Shown: one piece after another, positions 1 to 7,742 of the stretch
Layout: every line of letters starts with the position of its first letter
How positions within the stretch are numbered: position 1 is the first letter of the stretch
Source: Paenibacillus turpanensis
GTDB taxonomy: Bacteria > Bacillota > Bacilli > Paenibacillales > YIM-B00363
Direction of reading: 5' to 3'
DNA length: 42,231 bases
Assembly (NCBI RefSeq): GCF_011421635.1
Contig: NZ_WTLI01000007.1
Coordinates: 1-42,231 of the forward strand
Notes under the pieces: generated by a model
What the model saw: the letters and a program-made list of their open reading frames with translations, nothing else
Told to the model about the DNA's origin: nothing
Databases searched by the model: none
Position numbers and translations under genes: made by a program

Positions 1-33
1 AGGGTGTCGTAGGTTCGAGTCCTACATGGCTCA
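1..33 (+). tRNA. tRNA-Lys, 3' portion (cut by window edge)
   Basis: The window opens in the variable loop of a tRNA. A T-arm is visible: stem GTAGG, loop TTCGAGT, stem CCTAC. It is followed by the acceptor 3' strand ATGGCTC and discriminator A at 33. That acceptor implies a 5' end GAGCCAT, which is the tRNA-Lys acceptor in Bacillus; the variable loop AGGGTGTC also resembles Bacillus tRNA-Lys. The anticodon lies outside the window, so the identity rests on these parts. CCA is not encoded. Confidence 0.75.
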
Positions 34-57
34 TCTTTATAAGAGTATTTAAATCAG

Positions 58-84
58 ACCATTGATATGATCAATGGTTTTTTT
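58..84 (+). terminator. Rho-independent terminator of the tRNA transcript
   Basis: A perfect 9-bp stem, ACCATTGAT / ATCAATGGT with a 3-nt loop, is followed by seven T residues, 24 nt after the tRNA end. Confidence 0.85.
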
Positions 85-102
85 ATTTTATAAGCAGGCG
101 CC

Positions 103-134
103 AAAAAGCCCCTTCCTTCCTAAGGAGGGGGCTT
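103..134 (-). terminator. Terminator of the 81-aa protein gene
   Basis: Read on minus, an AAGCCCC / GGGGCTT stem closes and runs into TTTTT at 107-103. It lies 27 nt past the stop codon of the gene at 161-406. Confidence 0.7.
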
Positions 135-160
135 AAGACATGCAGCGATGCTTTACCTAC

Positions 161-406
161 TTACTCCAAAACCTCAAAACGGTTCAGCTCATCGATTAGC
201 TGTCTGGATCGTTTCGCGTTGCCTTCTGCAAAGTTACGCAAACGCTCTTGTAATTCCTCATCCTCCACTCTTTCCGCGGCAATTAAGTAAGTACGCATCA
301 TTTCTTCCTCGCGCTCGACAGACAGCTTTAACACTTCCCGCATATTATCATCTACGATTTCCCCAGCGGGCATAAATAGGACGTCCAGCTTTTGTTCCTG
401 CTCCAC
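161..406 (-). CDS. Small acidic, helical protein of unknown function (81 aa)
   Basis: I do not recognise a named family. The protein is short, soluble and very rich in Glu and Arg, with a heptad-like pattern over most of its length (roughly residues 18-78). It has no signal peptide, membrane segment or cysteine. It probably folds as a helical hairpin or coiled coil and could bind a partner, although nothing in the sequence names one. The start is GTG at 406, supported by GGAGGT nine bases upstream. A clear terminator follows the stop. Its own start signal and terminator, and no other plausible frame, support a real gene, transcribed separately from the MBL hydrolase upstream on the same strand. 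Confidence 0.65.
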   Translation of the reverse strand: MEQEQKLDVLFMPAGEIVDDNMREVLKLSVEREEEMMRTYLIAAERVEDEELQERLRNFAEGNAKRSRQLIDELNRFEVLE

Positions 407-561
407 GATGGAATGACCTCCACTTCACAAATTTTATTGTAGTTTTCCCAATACGGACGATTTCCATGATTCATTTTGCAGTGCTAACAGAGCAGCTTAC
501 TACTCTAATTCATTTCACAACAATACCTATAGTTTATACTTTGTATCGAACGACCTGATGC

Positions 562-1398
562 CTAAGGAATCCTTACTTCATGCTCGCTTTTTGCCCCAAC
601 TAACGTGTCGGTAAAGCGACCATCCTTCGGGACAGCAACCTCTTCAAACCGCTCGACAAGGCTATGGAGGCCTTGTAATAGCCGATCACCTGACATGGGG
701 TGGCCATGCCCTGGGTAGATTACGCTCGGAGCAAGCTCGAAAATCGTACGAGCCGATTGCTTGGCTGCTGCCCAATTCGTTGTAAAATACGCCGGAGGAC
801 CGCTCACTTCTTCACGCTGAAGGAGAACGTCAAAGGCCGATTCTTGATTGACGGTAATCACGGCATCGCCAGAGATGAGTACACGGTCTTGCTCCCGGAA
901 GAAGGAAACATGACCTGGTGTATGACCGGGGGTATGAACCCATTTCCAAGCAGGCAGGTGAGGAACGGAGCCATCTGCAGGAAGGGAATGAACGCGATTT
1001 CCAAGATTGATCGCTTCGTTAGGATAAAAAGGAGAGAGCAGTGACATCATCCCGCCGCCAGCGGTAGGGTCTCCTGGAGGGTAATCGGCCTTCCCGGTAA
1101 GGTATGGAGTCTCCGATTCGTAAGCATGGACGGGAACGTCCCAGCGCTTCAGAAGCTTCTCGATATCGCCGACATGATCGAAATGGCCATGGGTAAGCAA
1201 AATGGCTCTAGGAGGACAACCGAAGTTTTTTTCCGCATACTCAATTATTTGATCGCTGTGACCGGCCAGTCCAGTATCGATGAGGACCCAGTCTTTTTGA
1301 TTCGAGCCGGGCTTGGCTCCTGCCTCCACCATTAATACATTCACAAATAAAATTTGCAAAATATGAACCCCAGCAGCAATGTTGGTTTCCACTGTCAT
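562..1398 (-). CDS. MBL-fold metallohydrolase
   Basis: A 278-aa cytoplasmic metallo-beta-lactamase-fold hydrolase. The HxHxDH metal motif is at residues 70-75 (THGHFDH). A HTPGHTPGH block follows at about 153-161, then the bridging-type Asp in SGD at about 176, and a YPGHGHP motif near 226-232. All the usual dinuclear metal ligands are therefore present. The layout matches generic glyoxalase-II-like members, and the substrate cannot be read from sequence. I start it at ATG 1398, not at an in-frame ATG 60 bases further upstream, because ACCTCCT at 1407-1413 (AGGAGGT on minus) lies at the right distance. A TATAAT-like -10 on minus at 1428-1423 is a plausible promoter element, but no convincing -35 is seen. 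Confidence 0.85.
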   Translation of the reverse strand: MTVETNIAAGVHILQILFVNVLMVEAGAKPGSNQKDWVLIDTGLAGHSDQIIEYAEKNFGCPPRAILLTHGHFDHVGDIEKLLKRWDVPVHAYESETPYLTGKADYPPGDPTAGGGMMSLLSPFYPNEAINLGNRVHSLPADGSVPHLPAWKWVHTPGHTPGHVSFFREQDRVLISGDAVITVNQESAFDVLLQREEVSGPPAYFTTNWAAAKQSARTIFELAPSVIYPGHGHPMSGDRLLQGLHSLVERFEEVAVPKDGRFTDTLVGAKSEHEVRIP

Positions 1399-1460
1399 TA
1401 TCCCGCACCTCCTAATTGATTTATTATAGTTTCCGTTGAAAACAAAAGATTGATGCACCG

Positions 1461-1489
1461 TTGACGATTCCCTGAATGGGGAGTATAGT
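1461..1489 (+). promoter_or_regulatory. Sigma-A promoter for the EamA transporter gene
   Basis: TTGACG (1461-1466), a 17-bp spacer and TATAGT (1484-1489). This predicts a leader of about 110 nt before the ATG at 1604. The leader contains GTGCAC repeated across one base, but I recognise no riboswitch in it. Confidence 0.7.
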
Positions 1490-1603
1490 CATACCCAGAT
1501 TACGTGCAACATCGGCTTCCAAATGCAGTGCACTGTGCACAGCTCAAATCCATTTGTTGTGACGATTGACGGCTTCGAAGTAGATGTAGGGGGTGCTGGG
1601 GGC

Positions 1604-2515
1604 ATGTACGTAGCACTGGTGTTTGTTGTTGCAATTTTATGGAGCTTGGTCGGTGTGTTTGTAAAAATGGCCTCGACAATGCTGGACAGCGCAACGATCA
1701 CCTTTTTACGTTTCGCGATTGGGGTATTGTTTTTACTTGCTCTCTTGTGGTGGAAAAAAGGGAAGCTCCGCATCCGTGGAAAGGAACGCTGGGTTTGGTT
1801 CGGGGCGGTCGGAAAGAGCGCAAATTATTTTTTTGAAAATATCGGGATCGCACTTGGATTATCGTATGGGTATATCATCGGCTCGCCGGTGGGAACGATT
1901 GTAGTTTTGCTGGTGATGGTATTCGCGTTTCGGGAATCGATTTCGCGAATCGAGTGGCTGGCGGCGCTGGTCTGCTTAATCGGAGTCTTTTTCGTCAACT
2001 GGAATGGCAATTCTCTTGATGAAATGGTGTCGGAGCACGGGGCGGTTACACTGCTGTTTGTGCTGTCGGGGATCGGCTATGCGTTTCATGTGTTAAGTCA
2101 AAAAAAGCTGGTGCAATCCATGGATGCGATCACGATGAATGTATCGGTATTTTTTTGGAGTGCGTTGATTACGGCTTTGCCGCTGCCCTTTCAGTTTGAG
2201 TTTAAAGGGACAGTGAGCGTATCCGCGGTTGTATCGGTACTATTGCTAGGGGCAATCACGGGAATCAGCTTTTATATGTTCTCCACGGCGCTCAAGCACG
2301 TACCGTTTTTTGTGGCGGTTATCGTCAGCAATTCGAGCGTGATGTTCACCGTATTGTGGGGCTGGCTGTTTTTTAAGGAGCCGGTGAGCATCTATGTGGT
2401 GATCGGTGTCCTGCTATTTGTGGCGGGCATGGTAACGGTGAACTGGCCCAAGGGCAAGGCGAGGGCGGTACCTGTCCAAGCGTCAGCAACGGGAGAACGG
2501 TCGCGGGGAGAGTAA
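1604..2515 (+). CDS. DMT-family (EamA) transporter
   Basis: A 303-aa integral membrane protein of the drug/metabolite transporter superfamily, with two EamA repeats and about ten hydrophobic segments along its whole length. The second repeat ends in a typical segment (a valine-rich helix, then WGWLFFKEPV, then another helix), which is characteristic of EamA carriers. The substrate is unknown; relatives export amino acids or small metabolites. I chose ATG 1604, where the first membrane helix begins, because the 27 residues encoded upstream in frame are not membrane-like and a G-rich stretch precedes this ATG. The gene is monocistronic: its own promoter lies upstream and a strong terminator follows. 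Confidence 0.85.
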   Translation: MYVALVFVVAILWSLVGVFVKMASTMLDSATITFLRFAIGVLFLLALLWWKKGKLRIRGKERWVWFGAVGKSANYFFENIGIALGLSYGYIIGSPVGTIVVLLVMVFAFRESISRIEWLAALVCLIGVFFVNWNGNSLDEMVSEHGAVTLLFVLSGIGYAFHVLSQKKLVQSMDAITMNVSVFFWSALITALPLPFQFEFKGTVSVSAVVSVLLLGAITGISFYMFSTALKHVPFFVAVIVSNSSVMFTVLWGWLFFKEPVSIYVVIGVLLFVAGMVTVNWPKGKARAVPVQASATGERSRGE

Positions 2516-2532
2516 TACTGAAGAAGGAAAGA

Positions 2533-2570
2533 AGCCGAGGGCGTAAAATTTACGTCACTCGGCTTTTTTG
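2533..2570 (+). terminator. Rho-independent terminator after the EamA gene
   Basis: An AAGCCGAG / CTCGGCTT stem with further pairing inside (CGTAAA / TTTACG) is followed by TTTTTT. It also separates this gene from the convergent GMC gene. Confidence 0.85.
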
Positions 2571-2587
2571 CCGCCAAAACTTAGCTG

Positions 2588-4189
2588 CTATACGCCGCTT
2601 CCGGCCAGCTCGAGCTTTGCGGCTTTTTCCTTAATCCGGTCAGCAGTGCGCAGGGCAAGCGCCAATACGGTCTCCGTCGGGTTTCCGCCGCCGGAAGTGA
2701 CAAAGGTGCTCGCATCGCATACCCACAGGTTGGGGATCTCATGCGTCTGTCCGTCTGCGTTGACCACGGAAGTGTCCGGGTCATCTCCCATGCGGCAGCC
2801 CCCCATCATATGGGCGGTGTCGGAGGTGACGAATTCCGGCTTGCCGCCGGCGGCAATTATAATTTTTTTCATTTGCAGCACCGCGTGGTCGATCAGCTTC
2901 TGGTCGTTGTCTCCATAGCTGAACGTTACCTTGGCTCGCGGAACGCCGTTTTCATCTTTTTCATCAGCAAGCGTCACACGATTATCGGCGTGCGGCAGAA
3001 CTTCACCGACCATGGTAATGCGGTTGTAATAGTTGTAGTCAAAAGCCGTGCGGCGCAGCTTATCTCCCCACAGCAGGCCTTGATTCTGTGAGTTCGATAT
3101 CCCGTGAATGAACTCCAGCGGCCTCGCGCCATGGGCATGCAGTGTGTAACCTCTAGCAAAGCCGCGGTTCTCATCGGTTTCGTAAAAATCCTGGGTGCTG
3201 GAAAGCACAGGAGTACCTTTATATAAACGTATTTCTTGATTGAATTTGCCGTACACATCCGCGGAGCTGTGTACCATGACGCCTCGTCCAACCATACCGC
3301 TGCCGTTGGCGAGTCCATTAGGGAATTGACCGTTGGACGAATTCAAAAGCAGCCGTGGGGTCTCCACGACATAAGCGCTAAGAATGACCATTTTGGCCCG
3401 CTGCTCGTAGGTTTTCCCGTCGTGAATGAATTCAACGCCTTTCGCCCGTCCGTCCTTCCCCATAACGACGCGGGTTACGGTGCAGTCGGCGAGAAGCTCA
3501 GCGCCCGCTTTGATCGCCTTCGGGATATGTACGATTAAGGTGCTGAACTTGGAGTTCGGCATGCAGCCCTGATTGCAGAAGCCCCGATTGATACACGGGG
3601 GGCGTCCTTCGAATGGGGCAGATAAAATCGCCAGCGGGGAAACGACGGTTTCAATGCCAAGCTTTTCACAGCCCTGCCGGAAAATATAAGCGTTCGGACT
3701 AAGCGGCTCCCGTTCCGGGAACGGATAGGGGCCATGAAATTCTCCCCAAGGGAAATGCTTTGGCCCCGAGACGGCAATTTCTTTCTCGATCCGGTCGTAG
3801 TACGGGGCAAGCTCCCGGTAGGTGATGGGCCAGTCGTCGCCAACCCCGTCTTCGGTAAACGTTTGAAAGTCGGACTTGTGGAAGCGCAGAAAAACGCCCG
3901 TCCAGTGCAGGGTCCCGCCGCCAACGCCGCGCCCGGAGTTGTTGTGTCCGATCGTTAACGGGTTTTCGCCGTCGACTAGGCGTGTTTCCTGCCAGCCGAG
4001 GCTTTGCATTCGAAGCTCATCGCTGGCAAAATCCTTCTGCGGATCAAGCAGCGGCCCAGCTTCCAGCACGACAACGCTCATGCCCGCCTCCGCCAGCTCC
4101 TTAGCGAGAACCCCGCCGGCCGCGCCGGCCCCAACGATGACGGCATCGACGATTTCGCGGCCGTATTTGCGCTTTAGCTCATTGGCCAT
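2588..4189 (-). CDS. GMC-family flavoprotein oxidoreductase (gluconate 2-dehydrogenase-like large subunit)
   Basis: A 533-aa FAD-dependent alcohol/polyol dehydrogenase of the glucose-methanol-choline family. The ADP-binding GAGAAG is at residues 20-25, and an acidic LEAG follows at the end of the second beta strand. The C-terminal domain has the MMGGCRMG block and a GGGNPTETVLALA segment that supplies the GMC active-site Asn region. There is no Tat or Sec signal, so it is predicted to be cytoplasmic, unlike the periplasmic gluconate dehydrogenase of proteobacteria. The start is ATG 4189, preceded by GGGAGG; it overlaps the end of the subunit-3-like gene by 11 bp, which indicates translational coupling. 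It is the last gene of a four-gene minus-strand unit with a LarA-type enzyme. A 2-hydroxy acid or sugar-acid substrate is inferred from that context only. Confidence 0.88.
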   Translation of the reverse strand: MANELKRKYGREIVDAVIVGAGAAGGVLAKELAEAGMSVVVLEAGPLLDPQKDFASDELRMQSLGWQETRLVDGENPLTIGHNNSGRGVGGGTLHWTGVFLRFHKSDFQTFTEDGVGDDWPITYRELAPYYDRIEKEIAVSGPKHFPWGEFHGPYPFPEREPLSPNAYIFRQGCEKLGIETVVSPLAILSAPFEGRPPCINRGFCNQGCMPNSKFSTLIVHIPKAIKAGAELLADCTVTRVVMGKDGRAKGVEFIHDGKTYEQRAKMVILSAYVVETPRLLLNSSNGQFPNGLANGSGMVGRGVMVHSSADVYGKFNQEIRLYKGTPVLSSTQDFYETDENRGFARGYTLHAHGARPLEFIHGISNSQNQGLLWGDKLRRTAFDYNYYNRITMVGEVLPHADNRVTLADEKDENGVPRAKVTFSYGDNDQKLIDHAVLQMKKIIIAAGGKPEFVTSDTAHMMGGCRMGDDPDTSVVNADGQTHEIPNLWVCDASTFVTSGGGNPTETVLALALRTADRIKEKAAKLELAGSGV

Positions 4190-4793
4190 CGCTTTTCGCC
4201 TCCCATGGATCAAGATGATTCGGGTGGGTCCGTATGTACCCTCTAGGGTAGGCCGGTCCCCCGTATCCAATTTCCGACCATACCGTTGGATGGGAATAAT
4301 ATGCGTCCATCGTCATCCGAAGCAGCTTCTTGAAGAAGGTTTTCTGCGGATATCGTCCCCACACGTCAACCGGCTTGGCATACTCTCGGCTTAGCTCGTC
4401 CAGCATGACGCTTTGGCTGTCCTCGCCGATCTGGATAAACGGCCCCTGAAAGAGACGCAGAGCTGCAAAATCGAGCAGCTTTAAGCCGTCTCGAATAAAC
4501 TCAGGAGCTGGAGGAATTCCCGGCTTGCGGTCCGCTTCCCCGATAAAACGCCCTAAGGCTTCGTCCACGTGGCTGATCACATACTGAATGATCGGTCCCC
4601 GATGATCTCCCGTCAGAATGACGGCGATCGCGCGAATTTGCTCGGCCTCGGGCATCGTAAGAAACTCATAATTACGTTCCCGGATCAGCCGCGATCTGAC
4701 AATGCTTCGAGTATGCTCATCCCAGTGCTCCTGCTGATCCATAACATTATAGGTCGGATAATGTGTGCCCTTGGGCAAACCGTTATCACTCAT
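4179..4793 (-). CDS. Gluconate 2-dehydrogenase subunit 3 family protein
   Basis: A 204-aa soluble protein related to the small (gamma) subunit of membrane-bound gluconate 2-dehydrogenase. Evidence is the family-like LTMPEAEQIRAIA segment near residue 46, the PPAPEFIRDGLKLLD segment in the middle, and its position directly before the GMC partner with an 11-bp overlap. Family members are usually Tat-exported chaperone-like subunits of the flavoprotein. This one has no twin-arginine signal, so the complex probably sits on the cytoplasmic face. The ATG at 4793 follows AAGGAGGG by six bases. Assignment to the family is fairly secure; its exact role is inferred from the partner. Confidence 0.78.
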   Translation of the reverse strand: MSDNGLPKGTHYPTYNVMDQQEHWDEHTRSIVRSRLIRERNYEFLTMPEAEQIRAIAVILTGDHRGPIIQYVISHVDEALGRFIGEADRKPGIPPAPEFIRDGLKLLDFAALRLFQGPFIQIGEDSQSVMLDELSREYAKPVDVWGRYPQKTFFKKLLRMTMDAYYSHPTVWSEIGYGGPAYPRGYIRTHPNHLDPWEAKSDGQ

Positions 4794-4805
4794 CGGACGC
4801 CCTCC

Positions 4806-5195
4806 TTACAAATAAAATATGAGCCAGCCAAAGCCTCCGAGAGCGGACAGCATGAGAGGCAGTACAATCGGCGGGCCGATTAGTATATTTTGCATCGTCC
4901 ATCCTCCCACGCGGGAGCTCATGCCGCGGGTGTGAAAATAGAATCCGATAAACCCGCTGAGAACAGCAAGCCCCATCATCCACATAAAAAGGGTCACCAA
5001 GCCGTCCGTTCGAGAGAAGGTAAGCAGCAGGCCGATCAAAAAAAAGATAGGGGCTTCAATTACGGGCACCCACATGGCTTTGTTGCGGAAATTTTGACGG
5101 GAATGATACAGGGTGACCTGAATGCCGATCATTAAAAATGCAACACTTACAAACAGCACAGACCATCTTTCCAAGGTCCAGCCTTCCCAATACAT
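4806..5195 (-). CDS. Four-helix membrane protein of the GMC dehydrogenase operon
   Basis: A 129-aa protein with four predicted membrane helices (about 11-30, 43-60, 66-87 and 100-128). I recognise no named family. Gluconate-type dehydrogenases normally pass electrons to a multi-haem cytochrome c subunit, and none is encoded here. This small membrane protein occupies the place of such a subunit. Its two histidines, H31 and H88, lie at the ends of helices 1 and 3 and so on the same membrane face. They could ligate haem b or sit at a quinone site, which is speculation. The start ATG at 5195 follows AAAGGAGGA. It is 29 bp downstream of larA and 12 bp upstream of the subunit-3-like gene. Confidence 0.75.
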   Translation of the reverse strand: MYWEGWTLERWSVLFVSVAFLMIGIQVTLYHSRQNFRNKAMWVPVIEAPIFFLIGLLLTFSRTDGLVTLFMWMMGLAVLSGFIGFYFHTRGMSSRVGGWTMQNILIGPPIVLPLMLSALGGFGWLIFYL

Positions 5196-5224
5196 AGCTT
5201 CCGTCCTCCTTTAGTAGAAACTGC

Positions 5225-6517
5225 TTACGACGATGCCGACGATGGGCCTGTTACAGGAAACGTAATGGAACCGCAGGGCATGACCGCAACCTCGGGCGAG
5301 GAAAAGCTCTCAAGCAGCTTCTTGATTTCTTGCTCGCAATCATCGGGGTAGACCGGCTTGAAGCCGAGCAGCTCGGCTTGCGGAGCGGCTACATCGCTGA
5401 CAAGCAGCACCTGCTTTTCCTTCGTTACCTTGTGGATATGCTCTAGCTTGTGAGCGCCCAATACGAAGGTTTCTTTAAGGCTATCCAGCGCTTTTTGCTG
5501 GTCGGTCCACGTTTCGGCCCAGGTTTGAAACGTTCCGTTTCCGTAAAGCTCCTCGCATTTTGCAATAAGTACTATGGTACCTCCAGGCTTACAAATGGTG
5601 CTCGCATTTTGCAGTGTCTTGATCGCTTGGTACAGCTGCATATCCTTCGGGTATCCGCCGGCCGATGCGATGACCACATCGTAGCTTTTGTGAACCGGTA
5701 CAAGAAAGTAGCCCTTGGCCGCTACTACGCCTCTACGGTGGGCTTCAAGGATGTTGCCGGATACCGCAAACAGAACTTTCCGCTGATGATCGACTACCGT
5801 GTTGTATAGGAAATGGATGGGCAGCATCGACTGCGCCTCCTCCAAATCCTGATGAATCGGATTATTCGGATCGCCGGGAGTGATTTGATAACGGGATGAC
5901 AGCGAATGATTGGATTCAATGGTTTTGACGGAGGCTGCGCCGGGTACGAGCGCTTTTACCCCGCCTGACATTCCGACAAGCCGATGCGGCTCGATATTGC
6001 CGGTCGCAATCCGTAGGTCAGCCATGGCTACAATTCGGTTTATTTCAACGGGAGTCCCCTTGGAGGTTACCCCGATAAAGCTGCAGTCCTCCGATCGCGC
6101 CGAGTGATTGACAATCGAAACCCTCCGATAGGCTTCCTCCCCGGCGAGCCGGCGGATTTCCTGGTCGGTGAGTCTTCGGTGAGCACCCAAGGCGACAACT
6201 ACGTGGATACAATCATCAGCGATCCCGCCAGCGTTAAGCTCGTCCAGCAGCATCGGCAAAAACTTGTGTGTCGGGCACAGCCTTGTAATGTCGCTAACGA
6301 GGATGACGGCATTTTGGGCTTTAACGGCCAATGCCCGGAGCAAAGGCGAATCATAAGGCTGCTGAAGCGCTTCAAGCAGGCGGAGCCTTTCTTCGTCTGT
6401 GCAGACTTCAGGATGGATTCCGGGATCATGGCGGTAACCGCGGTATGCAATCGTATCTGAAGGAACCCCCTCAAGAAGCGAAAGTTGAATATGGTTTCTT
6501 CCGTAACCAAGCAGCAT
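5225..6517 (-). CDS. larA: LarA-family nickel-pincer 2-hydroxyacid racemase/epimerase
   Basis: A 430-aa LarA homologue (lactobacillus LarA is 424 aa). The residues that bind the nickel-pincer nucleotide and the substrate are in register: R79 (SDITR), H113 (GAHRR), H178 (EPHR), K188 (GGVKAL, the covalent cofactor lysine) and H204 (SNHS). These correspond to R75, H108, H174, K184 and H200 of L. plantarum LarA. Members of this superfamily act on lactate, malate, 2-hydroxyglutarate, aromatic hydroxyacids or D-gluconate, so the name larA is a family label. No larB, larC or larE for cofactor synthesis is in the window. The start ATG follows GAGGAGGA. It heads the unit with the GMC dehydrogenase, so an epimerase feeding a dehydrogenase is the natural reading. 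Confidence 0.85.
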   Translation of the reverse strand: MLLGYGRNHIQLSLLEGVPSDTIAYRGYRHDPGIHPEVCTDEERLRLLEALQQPYDSPLLRALAVKAQNAVILVSDITRLCPTHKFLPMLLDELNAGGIADDCIHVVVALGAHRRLTDQEIRRLAGEEAYRRVSIVNHSARSEDCSFIGVTSKGTPVEINRIVAMADLRIATGNIEPHRLVGMSGGVKALVPGAASVKTIESNHSLSSRYQITPGDPNNPIHQDLEEAQSMLPIHFLYNTVVDHQRKVLFAVSGNILEAHRRGVVAAKGYFLVPVHKSYDVVIASAGGYPKDMQLYQAIKTLQNASTICKPGGTIVLIAKCEELYGNGTFQTWAETWTDQQKALDSLKETFVLGAHKLEHIHKVTKEKQVLLVSDVAAPQAELLGFKPVYPDDCEQEIKKLLESFSSPEVAVMPCGSITFPVTGPSSASS

Positions 6518-6652
6518 GGTCGATTCCTCCTCAGTACGTACATGTTTTCCAATCCAAGAAAAAATTATGTCCTATACAAAGGTTACAGATGCCGTATGCG
6601 GTACTTTCGGTTTGGGGAACAATAAAAAGGCATCGAGAGGGAGGGATATACG

Positions 6653-7600
6653 ATGGAAGTAATAGTGCCTTTTGCCTTTTCGCTTGCCCTCGTTTTGCTG
6701 CTCGTACCGGCTGTCCGGAGGGTTGCGCTCGAGACCGGTTTTTTTGACAAGCCGACGGGACGCAAAATCCATTCGCGACCGATCCCTCTTATGGGAGGAG
6801 CGGCGATCTTTGCGGGAGCCGTCATATCGCTGCTGCTTTTTGAGGGGTGGACGAATTTATCGCAAACGATCGTTTATGGCGGAGCGGCGCTGGTCGTTAC
6901 GGGGCTGGTGGATGATTGGCATAAGTCTCGAGGGTTGGAGTTCCCTGTTTGGCCGAGATTGCTTATTTATAGTGCGGTGTCTGCAATACCTCTGGTGTAT
7001 GGCATTGAAATTTCAGGCATTTCCCGGCTTATCGGCGGAGGAATGCATATGTTCCCGGAGATCCTCGTCATTGTTGGCACGATGCTGTGGGTGTTCGCTT
7101 TTATTAACATGATTAATTTCATTGACGGGTTGGATGGGCTTGCTTCGGGAATATCCGCGATTTCGTCCACGACCCTGCTTATTGTAGCCGTGTGGTCGGG
7201 TCAGCGGGATTCCGCCTTATTAGCAGCCGTCTTGGCGGGAGCGTGCATCGCTTTCCTAGCGTTTAATTTTCATCCGGCCAAGATTTTTATGGGTGACGCA
7301 GGAGCGACGTTTTTGGGGTACGCTTTAGCCGTGCTGGCCATTGAAGGGGCCTTTAAAAGCGCAACGGTCGTTTCCGTGCTTGTGCCGGTATTTGCGCTTG
7401 GCGTGCCGATTATGGATACGGTATTTGTATTTACCCGGCGCTTTTTGGAGCGGCGTGGCCTGCATAAGGCAGATAAGCTGCATACCCATCACAGCCTTAT
7501 GAAGAGCGGCTTATCCCATAGACAAACGGTCTCTTTTCTGTATTTGATCGGCACGGTATTTTCGCTGGTTTCGATAATATTAATGCTTGTCATACGATAG
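6653..7600 (+). CDS. tagO: Undecaprenyl-phosphate GlcNAc-1-phosphate transferase (TagO/WecA family)
   Basis: A 315-aa polytopic membrane enzyme of the MraY/WecA/TagO family, with about ten membrane helices. It moves a sugar-1-phosphate from a UDP-sugar to undecaprenyl phosphate, the first step of wall teichoic acid or other surface glycans. Signature elements are in order: DD at 87-88, NMINFIDGLDGLA at 152-164, FMGDAGA at 212-218 and HTHH at 277-280. The HxHH motif near the C-terminus is the mark of the TagO/WecA branch, as opposed to MraY. The start ATG follows GGGAGGG. It is transcribed away from larA and stands alone, 142 bp before the NlpC/P60 gene. Confidence 0.88.
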   Translation: MEVIVPFAFSLALVLLLVPAVRRVALETGFFDKPTGRKIHSRPIPLMGGAAIFAGAVISLLLFEGWTNLSQTIVYGGAALVVTGLVDDWHKSRGLEFPVWPRLLIYSAVSAIPLVYGIEISGISRLIGGGMHMFPEILVIVGTMLWVFAFINMINFIDGLDGLASGISAISSTTLLIVAVWSGQRDSALLAAVLAGACIAFLAFNFHPAKIFMGDAGATFLGYALAVLAIEGAFKSATVVSVLVPVFALGVPIMDTVFVFTRRFLERRGLHKADKLHTHHSLMKSGLSHRQTVSFLYLIGTVFSLVSIILMLVIR

Positions 7601-7742
7601 TCCAATTCCTCATTAGCCAATAAAACCCTAACCATACCATTATTTTAGGCGTGAAAGGGGTTTCCCACCCATGGTAATCTAAGTGTGGATATCGAAGGTT
7701 TACCAATCCACCTAGAATTTACGATTCCTGGGAGGGAATATT

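Noticed and set aside
7601..7742. c-di-AMP (ydaO) riboswitch upstream of the NlpC/P60 gene
   Set aside because: Such genes often carry one, but the conserved blocks of that riboswitch are not found in these 142 nt; only a short stem is seen.
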